This document shows, one piece after another, positions 1 to 8,935 of a stretch of 64,000 bases of DNA (the stretch's first letter is position 1; each line of letters starts with the position of its first letter). The notes beneath the pieces were generated by a model, which did no database searches, was not told the DNA's origin, and saw only the letters and a program-made list of their open reading frames with translations. Origin of the DNA: Phycisphaerales bacterium (GTDB lineage Bacteria > Planctomycetota > Phycisphaerae > Phycisphaerales > UBA1924); the NCBI GenBank assembly GCA_020846975.1, contig JADLCX010000058.1, positions 186,001 to 250,000 of the forward strand, given 5' to 3'. Position numbers and translations under genes: made by a program.

Positions 1-1014
1 CAGCGCGGCACCAAGACGATCCCGGCTGCGTCACTCGACATCACCGACACAACCACGGTCCAGGACTTCATCGAGTTTCTCAACGCGTCGCTCGGCATCA
101 ACACGGATGTCGCGCAGAACCCCGACGGCCTGACGCCGGGCGTCTCCCTCGAACCGTCCACCGGCGTCCTGACCATCGTGGGGAACACGGGCGAGGTCAA
201 CAACCTGGACTTTCTCACGGCCGATCTGCGGATCCTCAACCCCGACGGCACGACCGCGGCCACCCCGTTCACGCCGACCCGGCTGGCCACGGCGGATGGT
301 GAGTCGGTGCGAAACACGTTCGTCGTGTTTGACTCACTGGGCACCGCGCTCAACGTTGACATCACGATGGTGCTCGAAAGCCGGCAGGGCGGCTCGGGCA
401 CGACCTGGCGATACTTCGCCGATTCCGCCGACGCCGCGGGGCTCGCCACCGCCCTCAACACCGGCACCATCGATTTCGACGAGAACGGGCGTCTGACGGG
501 ATCGACGGGCTTCGAGATCCTCATGGACCGCACCGGGTCGGGTGCTGCCAGCCCCCTCAACTTCTCCGTCGACTTCGCTTCCGAGTCCGACTCGGTCACG
601 GCGCTGGCCTCGCAGGATTCCGCTCTCGCGGCCACGTTTCAGGACGGCGCGCCGTTGGGCACCCTGTCCAGTTATTCCGTCGGAACCAACGGCATCATCA
701 CCGGGGCGTTCACCAACGGCCTGACTCGCACCGTCGGCCAGGTCGCCATCGCGACCTTCTCCAACCCCGAGGGGTTGGTCGATGTCGGGTCGAACCTGTT
801 CACGCCCGGCCCCAACAGCGGCACCCCGGTGGTCGGCGAGCCGCTTGCGCTCGGTGCGGGCCGAATCGTCGGGGGCTCTCTCGAGCTTTCCAATGTTGAT
901 CTCTCGCAGGAGTTCATCAACCTGATCCTCGCCAGCACCGGGTACTCCGCGGCGAGCCGGGTCATCACGACCACCGACCAGTTGATGCAGCAGTTGCTGG
1001 TTCTCGGACGGTGA
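1..1014 (+). CDS. flgE: Flagellar hook protein FlgE, C-terminal part (5' end outside window)
   Basis: The reading frame is open from base 1, so only the last 337 residues are seen. FlgE polymerises into the extracellular hook joining the flagellar rod to the filament. The visible part has the variable hook domains (VVFDSLGTALNVDITMVLE, about residues 110-130 of the fragment) and the canonical C-terminal rod/hook segment with SNVDLSQEFINLI and a final run of amphipathic helix ending DQLMQQLLVL. This SNVDLxxEFxxLI motif is the best marker of the FlgE/FlgF/FlgG family, and the length and hook-type middle point to FlgE. The downstream MotA-like and FliL genes fit a flagellar operon. There are no in-frame stops or frameshifts. 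Confidence 0.9.
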   Translation, partial: QRGTKTIPAASLDITDTTTVQDFIEFLNASLGINTDVAQNPDGLTPGVSLEPSTGVLTIVGNTGEVNNLDFLTADLRILNPDGTTAATPFTPTRLATADGESVRNTFVVFDSLGTALNVDITMVLESRQGGSGTTWRYFADSADAAGLATALNTGTIDFDENGRLTGSTGFEILMDRTGSGAASPLNFSVDFASESDSVTALASQDSALAATFQDGAPLGTLSSYSVGTNGIITGAFTNGLTRTVGQVAIATFSNPEGLVDVGSNLFTPGPNSGTPVVGEPLALGAGRIVGGSLELSNVDLSQEFINLILASTGYSAASRVITTTDQLMQQLLVLGR

Positions 1015-1124
1015 ACCCGCGGATCCTGTCCGGGCCGGCGCTCCTGTTTGAGCGCGGCACGCCAATGTCCCGATAAACAGGGTGGCGTTTGTCCTCTGGG
1101 GCCGCCGATATCGCTGCGCACACC

Positions 1125-1916
1125 ATGCCGTCCGAAGGTCGCACAGTTCCCTGGCTCGTCGCCGTGCTCGGCTGCGTGGCGGCCCTTGCGGGCGCCATGC
1201 GTGCGGGGTGGGCCGTGCCGCGCGTTGATCCAGCCACCTCACCCTGGATCGTGGGAGTCGTCGCGGTTGCCGCGGCAGGCGTGGCGTTGCTCCTGGCGGG
1301 CCGCATGGGACTGGTGCGACTGGTACGGGCGAGGTTTCCTCGACCCGTTGCGGCGGATCAGTGTGTTGACGAGCTCACAACGCTCGCGGCCAGAGTGTCC
1401 GATCACGGCGTGCTCTCCGTCGCGGGCGATGCCGTCGCACGCCGGTATCCGCTGCTCATGAGCGGGCTGCACCTGCTCTGCGAGGATGCCGACCGCCTTC
1501 TCGTGCGGGCGACCCTCGAGTCTCAATCCGAAGCCCACCTCGGGCGTGCCGCATCATCGCGAGCCGGCAAGGCCCTGGTTGTCCGTGCCGCGCAGGTCGG
1601 GAGCGGGATGTGGCTTCTCGGTTCTCTCCTGCGGGCCGCGTTGACGGCCTCGACTCCCGCGATGATCGGCACCGACTTCGGCCTGTCGCTGCTCCTGTCG
1701 TTCGTTGCCTTCGCACTGTCCCTCGCCGCGAGTCCGTTCATCGCGTGGCTGCACCGCTGCGCCGCCTCCGAAGAGTTCGTGGCCGCCGCATCGCTCGAAA
1801 CCGTCATGTCGATGCAGTCTCGCGACGACGCCGCCGCGGTGCGGGCTCGGCTGATGGTGCTGCTGCCGGGGCCGCGCCGGCGAGAGCTACCGGACCGTGC
1901 ACGCATCGCCGCCTGA
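1125..1916 (+). CDS. Divergent MotA-like flagellar stator protein
   Basis: This is a 263-residue protein with four predicted membrane segments (about residues 9-28, 41-59, 155-172 and 184-209), the MotA layout. The loop LTTLAARVSDHGVLSVAGD resembles the MotA cytoplasmic loop carrying the conserved Arg, and the C-terminal part (SLETVMSM...ARLMVLLPGPRR) matches the MotA tail (EGVLS...KLLMYLP). The proline normally found at the start of the third membrane helix (APxLG in MotA) is replaced by GSGMWLLG, while the later proline (SPF) is kept. It lies between flgE and fliL, where motA/motB are often found, but no motB follows. I chose the ATG at 1125; an in-frame TTG at 1089 is possible. The family call rests on recalled motif matches, so it could also be a diverged paralogue without stator function. 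Confidence 0.6.
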   Translation: MPSEGRTVPWLVAVLGCVAALAGAMRAGWAVPRVDPATSPWIVGVVAVAAAGVALLLAGRMGLVRLVRARFPRPVAADQCVDELTTLAARVSDHGVLSVAGDAVARRYPLLMSGLHLLCEDADRLLVRATLESQSEAHLGRAASSRAGKALVVRAAQVGSGMWLLGSLLRAALTASTPAMIGTDFGLSLLLSFVAFALSLAASPFIAWLHRCAASEEFVAAASLETVMSMQSRDDAAAVRARLMVLLPGPRRRELPDRARIAA

Positions 1917-2024
1917 CCGGATCGGGTCAACCTCCAGCCTGTTTCCGCCGATGGTCTGGCGTGTCGCGGGCATTCTTGCGCCTCGTGTGCGCTTCCCGCA
2001 CGGTCGTTCGACGAGGCCAGACCC

Positions 2025-2582
2025 ATGTCCGATAAAAAGCCCGAAAGCGCCGCCGAGAAGAAACCCGAAGCCGCGGAGGGGGCGGAAGCCGCACCCGCGA
2101 AGAAGAATCTCCCCATCAAGACGGTCGGCATCGTCGCCGCCCTGATGGTCGTGGAGGCGCTCGGCGTGATGGTTGTCATCGGGTCCGGCAAGCCCGCCGC
2201 CGGACACGCCGCGACGGAAGAGGCTCACCTTGTCGATGACGACTCCGAGAAGACCCAGGAACTCGAACTGGTCACGGACAAGTTCCAGAACATGACCAGC
2301 GGCCAGCCGTGGGTCTGGGACGTGTCGATCTTCTTGCAGGTCAAGAACAAGAACGCCGAAGCCGTTCAAGGCGTGCTCGACCAGCGTCAGGCCGAACTCA
2401 AGGAAGGGTTGGGGCAGATCATCGGTCGAGCTCGGCACAGCCAGCTCACCGAGCCCGAGCGTCAGACCCTCACACGACAAGTGGGCGCCTACCTCGAGAA
2501 GCTCGAAGGCATGACCCAGGATGGCAAGACGCTCATCGAGCGCGTCATCATCGCGAAGTGCCGAGGGTTCTCGGCGGACTGA
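2025..2582 (+). CDS. fliL: Flagellar basal body-associated protein FliL
   Basis: This 185-residue protein has a Lys/Glu/Ala-rich cytoplasmic N-terminus, one membrane helix at about residues 33-53, and a periplasmic domain ending in a helix followed by KTLIERVIIAKCRGFSAD. FliL is an inner-membrane protein that surrounds and tunes the MotAB stator. The single-helix topology, length and place after flgE and a MotA-like gene support the call; overall sequence identity to FliL is not strong, as is usual for the family. The C-terminus would normally end near the Phe/Val strand, and here it ends cleanly in a short tail. The 108 bases between the MotA-like gene and this one hold no motB. Confidence 0.7.
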   Translation: MSDKKPESAAEKKPEAAEGAEAAPAKKNLPIKTVGIVAALMVVEALGVMVVIGSGKPAAGHAATEEAHLVDDDSEKTQELELVTDKFQNMTSGQPWVWDVSIFLQVKNKNAEAVQGVLDQRQAELKEGLGQIIGRARHSQLTEPERQTLTRQVGAYLEKLEGMTQDGKTLIERVIIAKCRGFSAD

Positions 2583-2664
2583 CGGCGGGCTTGTTGGCGG
2601 CCGCTCCCGCAAGGGCGGAGACTCCTCCCGCACGGTCCGCGGCGTCGCGGCTAACATCCGCCCG

Positions 2665-4212
2665 ATGACCTCCGCACCGTCCGCCGACAAGCCCCGCGCC
2701 CAGATCCTGATCGTCGAGGATGAGCCCGAGCACGCCGAAGTCATGGCCGAGGCCCTTCGCGGCCGGTCCGGCGGAGCCCACGTCTGCACGGTCGTCAACG
2801 GCGTCGATCAGGCCCTCGATGAGCTGCGTGAGGGAGGGTTTGACATCGTCATCACCGACCTGCGGATGCCCTCCAGCGGCGGCCGCAACGGGGTAAGAGT
2901 CGATGGCGCCGACGCCGGGTTCATCGTTCTCGAAAGCGTCCGCAGGCTCCAGCCCACCGCCGCGAGCATCATGGTGACGGCCCACGGGGATGTCGCAACG
3001 GCCCGCGCGGCGCTCAAGGTCGGAGGCGCGTACGACTTCATCGAGAAGCCGCTCGATCTTGCTGTGTTCCGCGAGGTTGTGAACCGTGCCGCGGAGGAAG
3101 TCCTGCTCCGGCACGAAGCGGGCGCCGAAGGCCTCGGCGAACTCGTCCAGCACGACGGCTTCGAGGGAATCATCGCCGGCTCCGAGCCCATGCGCCGGAT
3201 CCTCTCGACCGTCAAGGCCGTCGCGGCCTCCAACATCCCGGTGTTGATCACCGGCGAGAGCGGCACAGGCAAGGAGCTCATCGCCCAGGCCGTTCATCGG
3301 AACTCGCCCAGGTCCTCTCGACGCTTCGTGGCGTTCAACTGCGCGGGCCAGAGCGAGACGCTTCTCGAAGACGCCCTGTTCGGCCACGTCCGCGGCGCGT
3401 TCACCGGCGCCGACAAGGACCGCGAGGGGGTCTTCGAGTACGCGGGTTCAGGCGGACAGGGCGGCACGCTCTTCCTCGACGAGATCGGCGACATGCCGCT
3501 CACCATGCAGGCCAAACTCCTGCGCGTGCTGGAGAGCGGCGAGGTCGTTCGACTCGGCAGCAACGACGCCCGAAAGGCCGACGTCCGCTTCGTGAGCGCG
3601 ACCAACAAGGACCTCCAGAAGTCCGTCGCCGATGGCTCGTTCCGGCAGGACCTCTACTTCCGCATCAAGGGCGCCCACATCCACCTCCCGCCGCTGCGGG
3701 ACCGGCGCGAGGACATCCCGCGAATCGCGCGTCACGCCGTGAACCGGTTCGCCCAGCAGTTCGGCGGCGCGATCGCCGCGAACCCCCCCGATCTCACCGA
3801 CGCCGCGATGATGCGTCTGACCGCGTACTCATGGCCAGGCAACGTCCGCCAGTTGCTCAACGTCGTGCAGAACATGCTAGTGATGGCCGTGGGCGAGGCC
3901 GGTGGAGGGGTTGGGAGTGGGGGGATTGGGGGGGGTGGGGGGGGTGGGGATTCGGTTCGGCTGGATGTTCGGCACATCCCGGCCGAGATCGTCGCCGCCG
4001 ATTCCACCGATGAGCCGATCGGCGATGCGGACGCCGCGGCCGCCGCGGGAACCAGCGGCTCGCTCGCCGGCACGAGCCTGGAACTCATCGAGAAGAGGGC
4101 CATCCGCGAAACGCTGCGATTGACCGCGGGCAACCGCGAGAAGGCCGCCGAACTGCTCGGCATCGGCGAGCGCACGCTCTATCGCAAGCTCAAGGAATAC
4201 GGCTTGAGGTGA
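2665..4212 (+). CDS. NtrC-family sigma-54-dependent response regulator
   Basis: This 515-residue protein has three domains. The receiver (residues about 12-135) has acidic pocket E18-D19, phosphoacceptor D65 and the EKP lysine. The AAA+ domain has Walker A GESGTGKE at 197-204, the sigma-54 contact loop GAFTGA at about 244, and Walker B GGTLFLDEIGD. The C-terminal Fis-type helix-turn-helix ends TAGNREKAAELLGIGERTLYRKLKEYG. It should activate transcription from sigma-54 promoters after phosphorylation by a histidine kinase, which is not encoded nearby. Its position directly after fliL is suggestive of flagellar regulation (FlgR/FleR-like), but this is inference. A Gly-rich linker at residues about 413-430 is encoded by a striking G-run tract. 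I chose the ATG at 2665, just before the receiver; the frame is open further upstream but overlaps fliL. Confidence 0.9.
   Translation: MTSAPSADKPRAQILIVEDEPEHAEVMAEALRGRSGGAHVCTVVNGVDQALDELREGGFDIVITDLRMPSSGGRNGVRVDGADAGFIVLESVRRLQPTAASIMVTAHGDVATARAALKVGGAYDFIEKPLDLAVFREVVNRAAEEVLLRHEAGAEGLGELVQHDGFEGIIAGSEPMRRILSTVKAVAASNIPVLITGESGTGKELIAQAVHRNSPRSSRRFVAFNCAGQSETLLEDALFGHVRGAFTGADKDREGVFEYAGSGGQGGTLFLDEIGDMPLTMQAKLLRVLESGEVVRLGSNDARKADVRFVSATNKDLQKSVADGSFRQDLYFRIKGAHIHLPPLRDRREDIPRIARHAVNRFAQQFGGAIAANPPDLTDAAMMRLTAYSWPGNVRQLLNVVQNMLVMAVGEAGGGVGSGGIGGGGGGGDSVRLDVRHIPAEIVAADSTDEPIGDADAAAAAGTSGSLAGTSLELIEKRAIRETLRLTAGNREKAAELLGIGERTLYRKLKEYGLR
3898..3953 (+). other. G-tract array, candidate G-quadruplex in coding strand
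   Basis: The segment encoding the Gly-rich linker of the NtrC-type regulator has at least five runs of four or more consecutive G separated by one to four bases. This meets the simple rule for an intramolecular G-quadruplex on the coding strand and in the mRNA. It may be only a consequence of a Gly-rich linker, but the near exclusive use of GGG and GGT codons here is unlike the GGC preference elsewhere. Confidence 0.5.
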
Positions 4213-4454
4213 TGACGCTCGCGGCTTGATCGGATCGGTCGAATCCCAGGTCTTGTTCGGTCCGTCCGGGTTCTCACCCAGGCCGCGTTCCACGGTGATC
4301 GAGCCGGCAACTGCGCGGTCCACGTCGCTGCATCAGAGCCAGACCGTGCCCGCCGTGTCGCAAAGGCCGTAACCACCGGGTGGGAACAACCCGACCGGCT
4401 CGACACCCGCAAAGCCCTCCGCACCCGTGTTCTGGTACGATTGTCGCCGTCAAC

Positions 4455-5057
4455 ATGTCCCGATCCGTCCGTCAAGACCGGACCGCGCCGACACCCCGCT
4501 CGGCCTCGCACACCTCCCGTGGTCGCGGGCAGGCGATCCGATTCGTCCTGGGCTTCGCGATCCTTGCCGGCATCGGCTTTGCCCTGACCGCGTCCGCGTG
4601 GTTCGGTGCGCACGTTCTGACGCCGTACCTCGGACTCAACGCCCGACTCTCCGCGGCGGCCTTGAGGCTCCTCGGCGAACAGGCATCCGCGGCGGGCTGG
4701 ATGCTCACCAGCCCGCGCATGTCGCTGAGCATCCAGCGCGGCTGCGACGCGATCGATGCCATGGTGCTGTACGCGGCCGCGCTCTCGGCCATGCCCGGCA
4801 TCTTGCCGCGACGCAAGGTTCTTGGTCTCTGCGCCGGCCTGCTCGCGCTGGCGACGCTGAATATCGTCCGAATCGTCGCGCTCTACTACATCGGAGTCCG
4901 CTGGCCCTCGCTCTTCGATCTGATGCACGTCGAAGTGTTGCAGGCGGTGTTCATCTTCCTCGCGCTGGTCGGTTGGATCGCCTGGGCGTGGTGGGCAACC
5001 GCGCCCAAAGCCTCACCGCCCCGAAGTTCCGACGAACCGGCCGGAGCTCCGTCGTGA
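4455..5057 (+). CDS. Exosortase/archaeosortase family protein (XrtH-like)
   Basis: This 200-residue polytopic membrane protein has the exosortase signature: catalytic Cys97 in RGCDAIDAM, Arg139 in LNIVRIVALY and His158 in LMHVEVLQAVF. Exosortases are transmembrane cysteine transpeptidase-like enzymes that recognise a C-terminal tripartite tail (short motif, hydrophobic helix, Arg cluster) on exported proteins and process it at the membrane. The short length and the coupled downstream membrane protein resemble the exosortase H arrangement, but the subtype is inferred. A candidate substrate with the right tail is encoded at 62421-63251. I chose the ATG at 4455; the frame is open upstream to 4380 without a better start. 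Confidence 0.85.
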   Translation: MSRSVRQDRTAPTPRSASHTSRGRGQAIRFVLGFAILAGIGFALTASAWFGAHVLTPYLGLNARLSAAALRLLGEQASAAGWMLTSPRMSLSIQRGCDAIDAMVLYAAALSAMPGILPRRKVLGLCAGLLALATLNIVRIVALYYIGVRWPSLFDLMHVEVLQAVFIFLALVGWIAWAWWATAPKASPPRSSDEPAGAPS

Positions 5058-5740
5058 AGCCCGCTCCCGCACCTATGCCACGTGCGAGCCCCGGCCCAAC
5101 GGGCGTCAAGCCGTCGTCACTGTCCCGTCGCGAACTGCGGCGTGCCACACTGCGGTTTGTGACCGTACTCGCGTTGATCTACACCGCGCTGGTTGTGCCT
5201 TGGCCGGGCTGGTCGGCGGCCTACACGCGCCTCTACCACGCCTCCTTCAACGCTCTGCTCGGCGAGTTCGACGGCGCGAGGATCCGATTCCGGCGTCCGC
5301 CGACTCCGCAGAAGTGGCCGATGGACACCGAGATCACCCTGCAGGGCAGGCCGCCCGGCGGCATGGTCGGCGGCACGCTTCACAGCGCGCGCATCACCGG
5401 TTATGTGCCGACGATCGAGGTCATCGCACTGGTCGTCGCGACGCCCGTCGCGGCCAGGCGCCGCGTGCTCGCGCTGCTCTGGGGATTGATGCTGGTGCAC
5501 GCCTTCGTATTCGCCCGCGTGCTCGTGGTCGTTGTCTACACGCTCTCTCAACCGGCCGAGTGGGCGCTGTACTCGCCGAAGGGTCTCTGGCGGGGGCTTC
5601 TCGATGCGGCGTTCGAGCAGTTGGCGATCTCCACCGCCGGCACGTTTGTCGTGCCCGTACTGATCTGGGCCGCGGTCACGATCCGAAAGTCGGATATCGA
5701 GCGTCTGCTGCACGCGCTCGCTCCGCCGCGCGTGGCCTGA
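5054..5740 (+). CDS. Exosortase-associated membrane protein
   Basis: This 228-residue protein overlaps the exosortase stop by four bases (GTGA), implying translational coupling. It has an N-terminal membrane helix (ATLRFVTVLALIYTALVVPW), a soluble stretch of about 90 residues, two further hydrophobic segments (IEVIALVVATPV with VLALLWGLMLVHAFVFARV), and a last one near TAGTFVVPVLIWAAV. No enzymatic motif is visible. Small membrane proteins adjacent to XrtH-type exosortases are known, so it is probably a partner or accessory in substrate sorting. An internal ATG at 5075 would shorten it by seven residues. Confidence 0.7.
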   Translation: MKPAPAPMPRASPGPTGVKPSSLSRRELRRATLRFVTVLALIYTALVVPWPGWSAAYTRLYHASFNALLGEFDGARIRFRRPPTPQKWPMDTEITLQGRPPGGMVGGTLHSARITGYVPTIEVIALVVATPVAARRRVLALLWGLMLVHAFVFARVLVVVVYTLSQPAEWALYSPKGLWRGLLDAAFEQLAISTAGTFVVPVLIWAAVTIRKSDIERLLHALAPPRVA

Positions 5741-5780
5741 GGCTGGAGCCCAGCCTGCCCGCGAGCCGACACCGCGAGCC

Positions 5781-7265
5781 CTATAGCAGCGGCCCGAGCA
5801 ACTGCGCCGCGCTGTCGCGAAAGACCACGAACGACGACCGCTTGCGCCACTGATGGAGCTCGACCTCGGTCGAATGGGTCAGGTAGTCGGTCTGCATGAA
5901 CCGAACCTGGCTCGCGAAGTCGTCGTCATAAATGAACGCCGTGACCTCGAAGTTCAGCCAGAACGATCGAGCATCGAGGTTCGCCGAGCCGATCAGCGCG
6001 ATCTGCCGATCGACCGTGACCGTCTTGGCGTGCAGCAGTCCCTTCTGGTAGTGCATGATCCGCACCCCGGATTCCAGCAGGTCCAGGTAGTGCGACCGGC
6101 TCGCCGCGGCGACCAGCGGCGAGTCTGAGATCGATGGCATGATCAGCGTTACGCGCACGCCGCGGAGCGAGGCCGCCTGCAGCGCCATCCGCGTCGCTTC
6201 GTCGGGGACGAAGTACGGCGTTGTCATCAGCAGTTCCTCGCGTGCCGAGTAGATCGTCGTCAGCAGGGCCTGGTGGATCGCCTCCGGCGCGCCGCCCGCT
6301 CCGCCCGGGCCCGACGGGATGATCTGCGCCACCGCGTCGCCCTCGTGCGATCCGTCCGCGCCCGTGCGGATCGGCATCTCGGGCAGGAACGGGCGCAGAT
6401 CGCCCGGGTCCTTGCCGCTGTCCAGCGCCCAGTCGCGGAGGAACACGATCGCCAGGGCCTGCGCTGCCGGGCCGTCGATCCGGAGCGTGGCATCGATCCA
6501 CGCCCCGGTCTTCCGCCGCGAGGTCGAGCGGAAACTCGAGTCGGTCATGTTCTGACTGCCGACATACGCGATGCGCCCGTCGATCACCGCCAGTTTCCGG
6601 TGGTTCCGAAGGTCCATCCGGGAGAACAGCATGCGCAGCGGGTTCACCGGGAGCGAGGCCACGACCTTCACCCCGCCCCCACGCAGCCGTTCGACATCCG
6701 CCGACCGCAGGAAATGCTTGCTCCCGACCGCGTCAACCAGCACCCGGCACTGCACGCCCCGTCCGGCCGCGCGAAGGAGGGCGTCCACGACCACCGCCGG
6801 TCGTCCGCCCGGCATCCAGATGTACGTGAGGATGTGCACGTGCGACTCGGCCAACTCGATGTCCCGCGCGATCGCGTCGAGCATGCCCTCCGAGTCGTTG
6901 ATGAGCGACAGCCGGTTTCCCCGCAGCGGCGGAAGGCCGGTCGTGACCGCTCCGAACCGCGCGATGTAACCCCAACGCTCGTCGAATCGGCTCGATACCG
7001 CGTGCTCGTGCCTCCACATCGGGACCGCCTGCTGCTCCACACCGCGGGTCAGTTCGACATAGCGACGAACCCGTCGCGAACCCAGCCGGTTCTCGCCGAC
7101 CAGCAGGTACACGATGATCCCGACGGCGGGCAGCAGGATCAGCACCGCCAGCCACGCCAGCGTTGCCGGCACCGGCCGCCGACTCATGATCACCCTCACC
7201 ACCAGGACCAGTTGCGTCGCAATCTGGAGGGCAAGGTACGTGAAGAATGTGGAACCCGTCGGCAT
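5781..7265 (-). CDS. cls: Cardiolipin synthase (phospholipase D superfamily)
   Basis: This 494-residue protein makes cardiolipin by transferring a phosphatidyl group at the inner membrane. It has two N-terminal membrane segments (residues about 7-27 and 33-56, the latter ending in VYLLVGENRLG), then two HKD motifs: HRKLAVID from residue 222 and HAKTVTVD from 412, each followed by the Gly-Ser-x-Asn element (GSQNM and GSANLD). The length fits bacterial Cls. The start is the ATG at 7265; upstream in-frame sequence is composition-driven and overlaps the divergent gene. It is divergent from the hydrolase at 7388, with about 120 bases between the starts. Confidence 0.93.
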   Translation of the reverse strand: MPTGSTFFTYLALQIATQLVLVVRVIMSRRPVPATLAWLAVLILLPAVGIIVYLLVGENRLGSRRVRRYVELTRGVEQQAVPMWRHEHAVSSRFDERWGYIARFGAVTTGLPPLRGNRLSLINDSEGMLDAIARDIELAESHVHILTYIWMPGGRPAVVVDALLRAAGRGVQCRVLVDAVGSKHFLRSADVERLRGGGVKVVASLPVNPLRMLFSRMDLRNHRKLAVIDGRIAYVGSQNMTDSSFRSTSRRKTGAWIDATLRIDGPAAQALAIVFLRDWALDSGKDPGDLRPFLPEMPIRTGADGSHEGDAVAQIIPSGPGGAGGAPEAIHQALLTTIYSAREELLMTTPYFVPDEATRMALQAASLRGVRVTLIMPSISDSPLVAAASRSHYLDLLESGVRIMHYQKGLLHAKTVTVDRQIALIGSANLDARSFWLNFEVTAFIYDDDFASQVRFMQTDYLTHSTEVELHQWRKRSSFVVFRDSAAQLLGPLL

Positions 7266-7387
7266 CGCTTCTGATATCTTCGGATCACCGACCGCTGATC
7301 CCGCGGCGTCTAGATTGCTGTGCGCCCGGTTGCGAGCCCTGCCCGCGTCTCTCGCAACCACAACCCGACGGCTCCGTATCGTATCGC

Positions 7388-8899
7388 ATGTCGCCGGCTC
7401 GCGCGTTCGCTCCGACCATCCTGATATGCACCGCCGCGACCGTCCTCGTCGCGCAGCCTCCGAAAGGAACCTCGCGTCGCGATCCCGGTGGTCCGCCCGT
7501 TGATCCGTGGCGATTGCCCAGCGGGTCCGCGGGATCGTCTCTGAAAGGTGTTGTGCTCGCGGGCCCGCCGCCGAACGCGGACGATCCGTGCAGCCCCCCC
7601 GACGGCTCGCCCATGTACCGCCGGGTTCACGGCGTAACGCAGGTCGTCGATGGCCGGGTTCTGCGCCAGTTGTCGGCCACCGGCAAGACCCGACAGCCCG
7701 ATGTCCCCCCCACGCCCGATGACAGGGACCTCGCGACGCTCTGGCGGATCGTGATCTGCGCGAAGGGAGAGTCGCCGACCGCGTCGGCACGAGTGGTCAG
7801 CATCGCCCAAGCGGGAAACGGCGCGCTCTGGGCGATGCTGGATCCGCATGACAATCCCGGTGAACAGCCGGCCTCCCAGGCCCTGAAGGCCGAGGATGCC
7901 GCACCCATCCTCGACGCGTGGCCGACCTACGAAGGTGGCTTCACCACCGCGCCGATCGCGACCCCCATCGTCGCGGGGATGCCAAAGCCCTACATCGCCT
8001 CTCGTTTCCAACTCGACAAGTCCGGCCTCGGTGAGCGCTTCACCCGCGGCCGCACGCCCAACATCGACGGCATGGACCGCCTGCTCCGCCTCGAGCAAAT
8101 GCACCTGCGCCTGCCGCGCGGCTACTCGCCCAGAGAGCCTGCCGGCCTGTTGATCTGGGTCGATGCGTCCGACCGCGGCGAGCCGCCCTCGTGCCTCTTC
8201 GAGGCGTCCGATGCCGCCAACATCGCCATCGTTGGCATCGATAACTGCGGCAACACGCGGCCCATCGCCAACCGCTACCAACTGATCCTCGATGCGGTCG
8301 CGACCGCCAAGCGTCGGTGTCATCTCGACGATCGACGAATCTACATCAGCGGGCTCTCCGGCGGCGGACGGGTCTCGTCCATCCTCACGGCCTGTTTCCC
8401 CGATGTCTTTACCGGCGCCGTGCCCATCGTCGGTCTCAGCCACTACGAACCCGTCGATCTCCCCGGCCGCGGCATGGTTCCACCGGCCTTCGCCAAACCC
8501 CAGGAGAGGCTCGTCTCGCTCCTCAAGCGTCGCCGCATCGCGCCCGTCACCGGCGCCCGCGACTTCAATCAGGGCGAGATCCAGGCGGCGGCGACCGCGA
8601 TGCGAGGTGAAGGGCTGCAGGTCAAGTCCTTCGAGGCCCTGGACCTCGGGCACGAACTTCCCAAGCCCGCGCTCTTCGCCGAGGCGCTGAACTGGGTCGA
8701 TGAGCCGTACCGCAAGGTGCGTCGGGCCGAGATCGAAAAGGCCGACCGAGCCCTGCAGGCAGTGCTCGCGAAGATCGGCGATCGCACGAGCCTCAACGAT
8801 GCCGACCGCGAAGCGTTGATGCGCGTCACCGAGATTGCCCCGTGGTCCGTGCCCGCATGGACGGCCGTCGAACGGCTCGATCAGCCGAGCCCCAAGTAG
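7388..8899 (+). CDS. Secreted alpha/beta-hydrolase (esterase/PHB depolymerase-like)
   Basis: This 503-residue protein has a hydrophobic N-terminus (MSPARAFAPTILICTAATVL) that looks like a signal peptide. From residue about 235 onward it resembles an alpha/beta-hydrolase: LPRGYSPREPAGLLIWVDAS, an acidic region, and the nucleophile elbow GLSGGGR with Ser324. A late DLGHELP holds the likely catalytic His. The layout (LPxGY, GxSxG, GHELP) recalls PHB depolymerase or feruloyl-esterase-type secreted hydrolases. The substrate cannot be read from sequence. The N-terminal 200 residues are Pro/Asp-rich and unassigned. The ATG at 7388 places the hydrophobic segment at the very start. Confidence 0.7.
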   Translation: MSPARAFAPTILICTAATVLVAQPPKGTSRRDPGGPPVDPWRLPSGSAGSSLKGVVLAGPPPNADDPCSPPDGSPMYRRVHGVTQVVDGRVLRQLSATGKTRQPDVPPTPDDRDLATLWRIVICAKGESPTASARVVSIAQAGNGALWAMLDPHDNPGEQPASQALKAEDAAPILDAWPTYEGGFTTAPIATPIVAGMPKPYIASRFQLDKSGLGERFTRGRTPNIDGMDRLLRLEQMHLRLPRGYSPREPAGLLIWVDASDRGEPPSCLFEASDAANIAIVGIDNCGNTRPIANRYQLILDAVATAKRRCHLDDRRIYISGLSGGGRVSSILTACFPDVFTGAVPIVGLSHYEPVDLPGRGMVPPAFAKPQERLVSLLKRRRIAPVTGARDFNQGEIQAAATAMRGEGLQVKSFEALDLGHELPKPALFAEALNWVDEPYRKVRRAEIEKADRALQAVLAKIGDRTSLNDADREALMRVTEIAPWSVPAWTAVERLDQPSPK

Positions 8900-8935
8900 G
8901 CCGTGCGATCGTCACCCCGATCCCTTGAACCGCCT

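Noticed and set aside
4433..4447. TGGTACG-N4-TCGC resembling a sigma-54 promoter before the exosortase gene
   Set aside because: The -12 element has a mismatch and the predicted start of transcription would lie after the start codon at 4455.
7266..7790. In-frame extension of cardiolipin synthase upstream of 7265
   Set aside because: It overlaps the divergent hydrolase gene and its N-terminus has no similarity to Cls; the ATG at 7265 gives the expected membrane segments.
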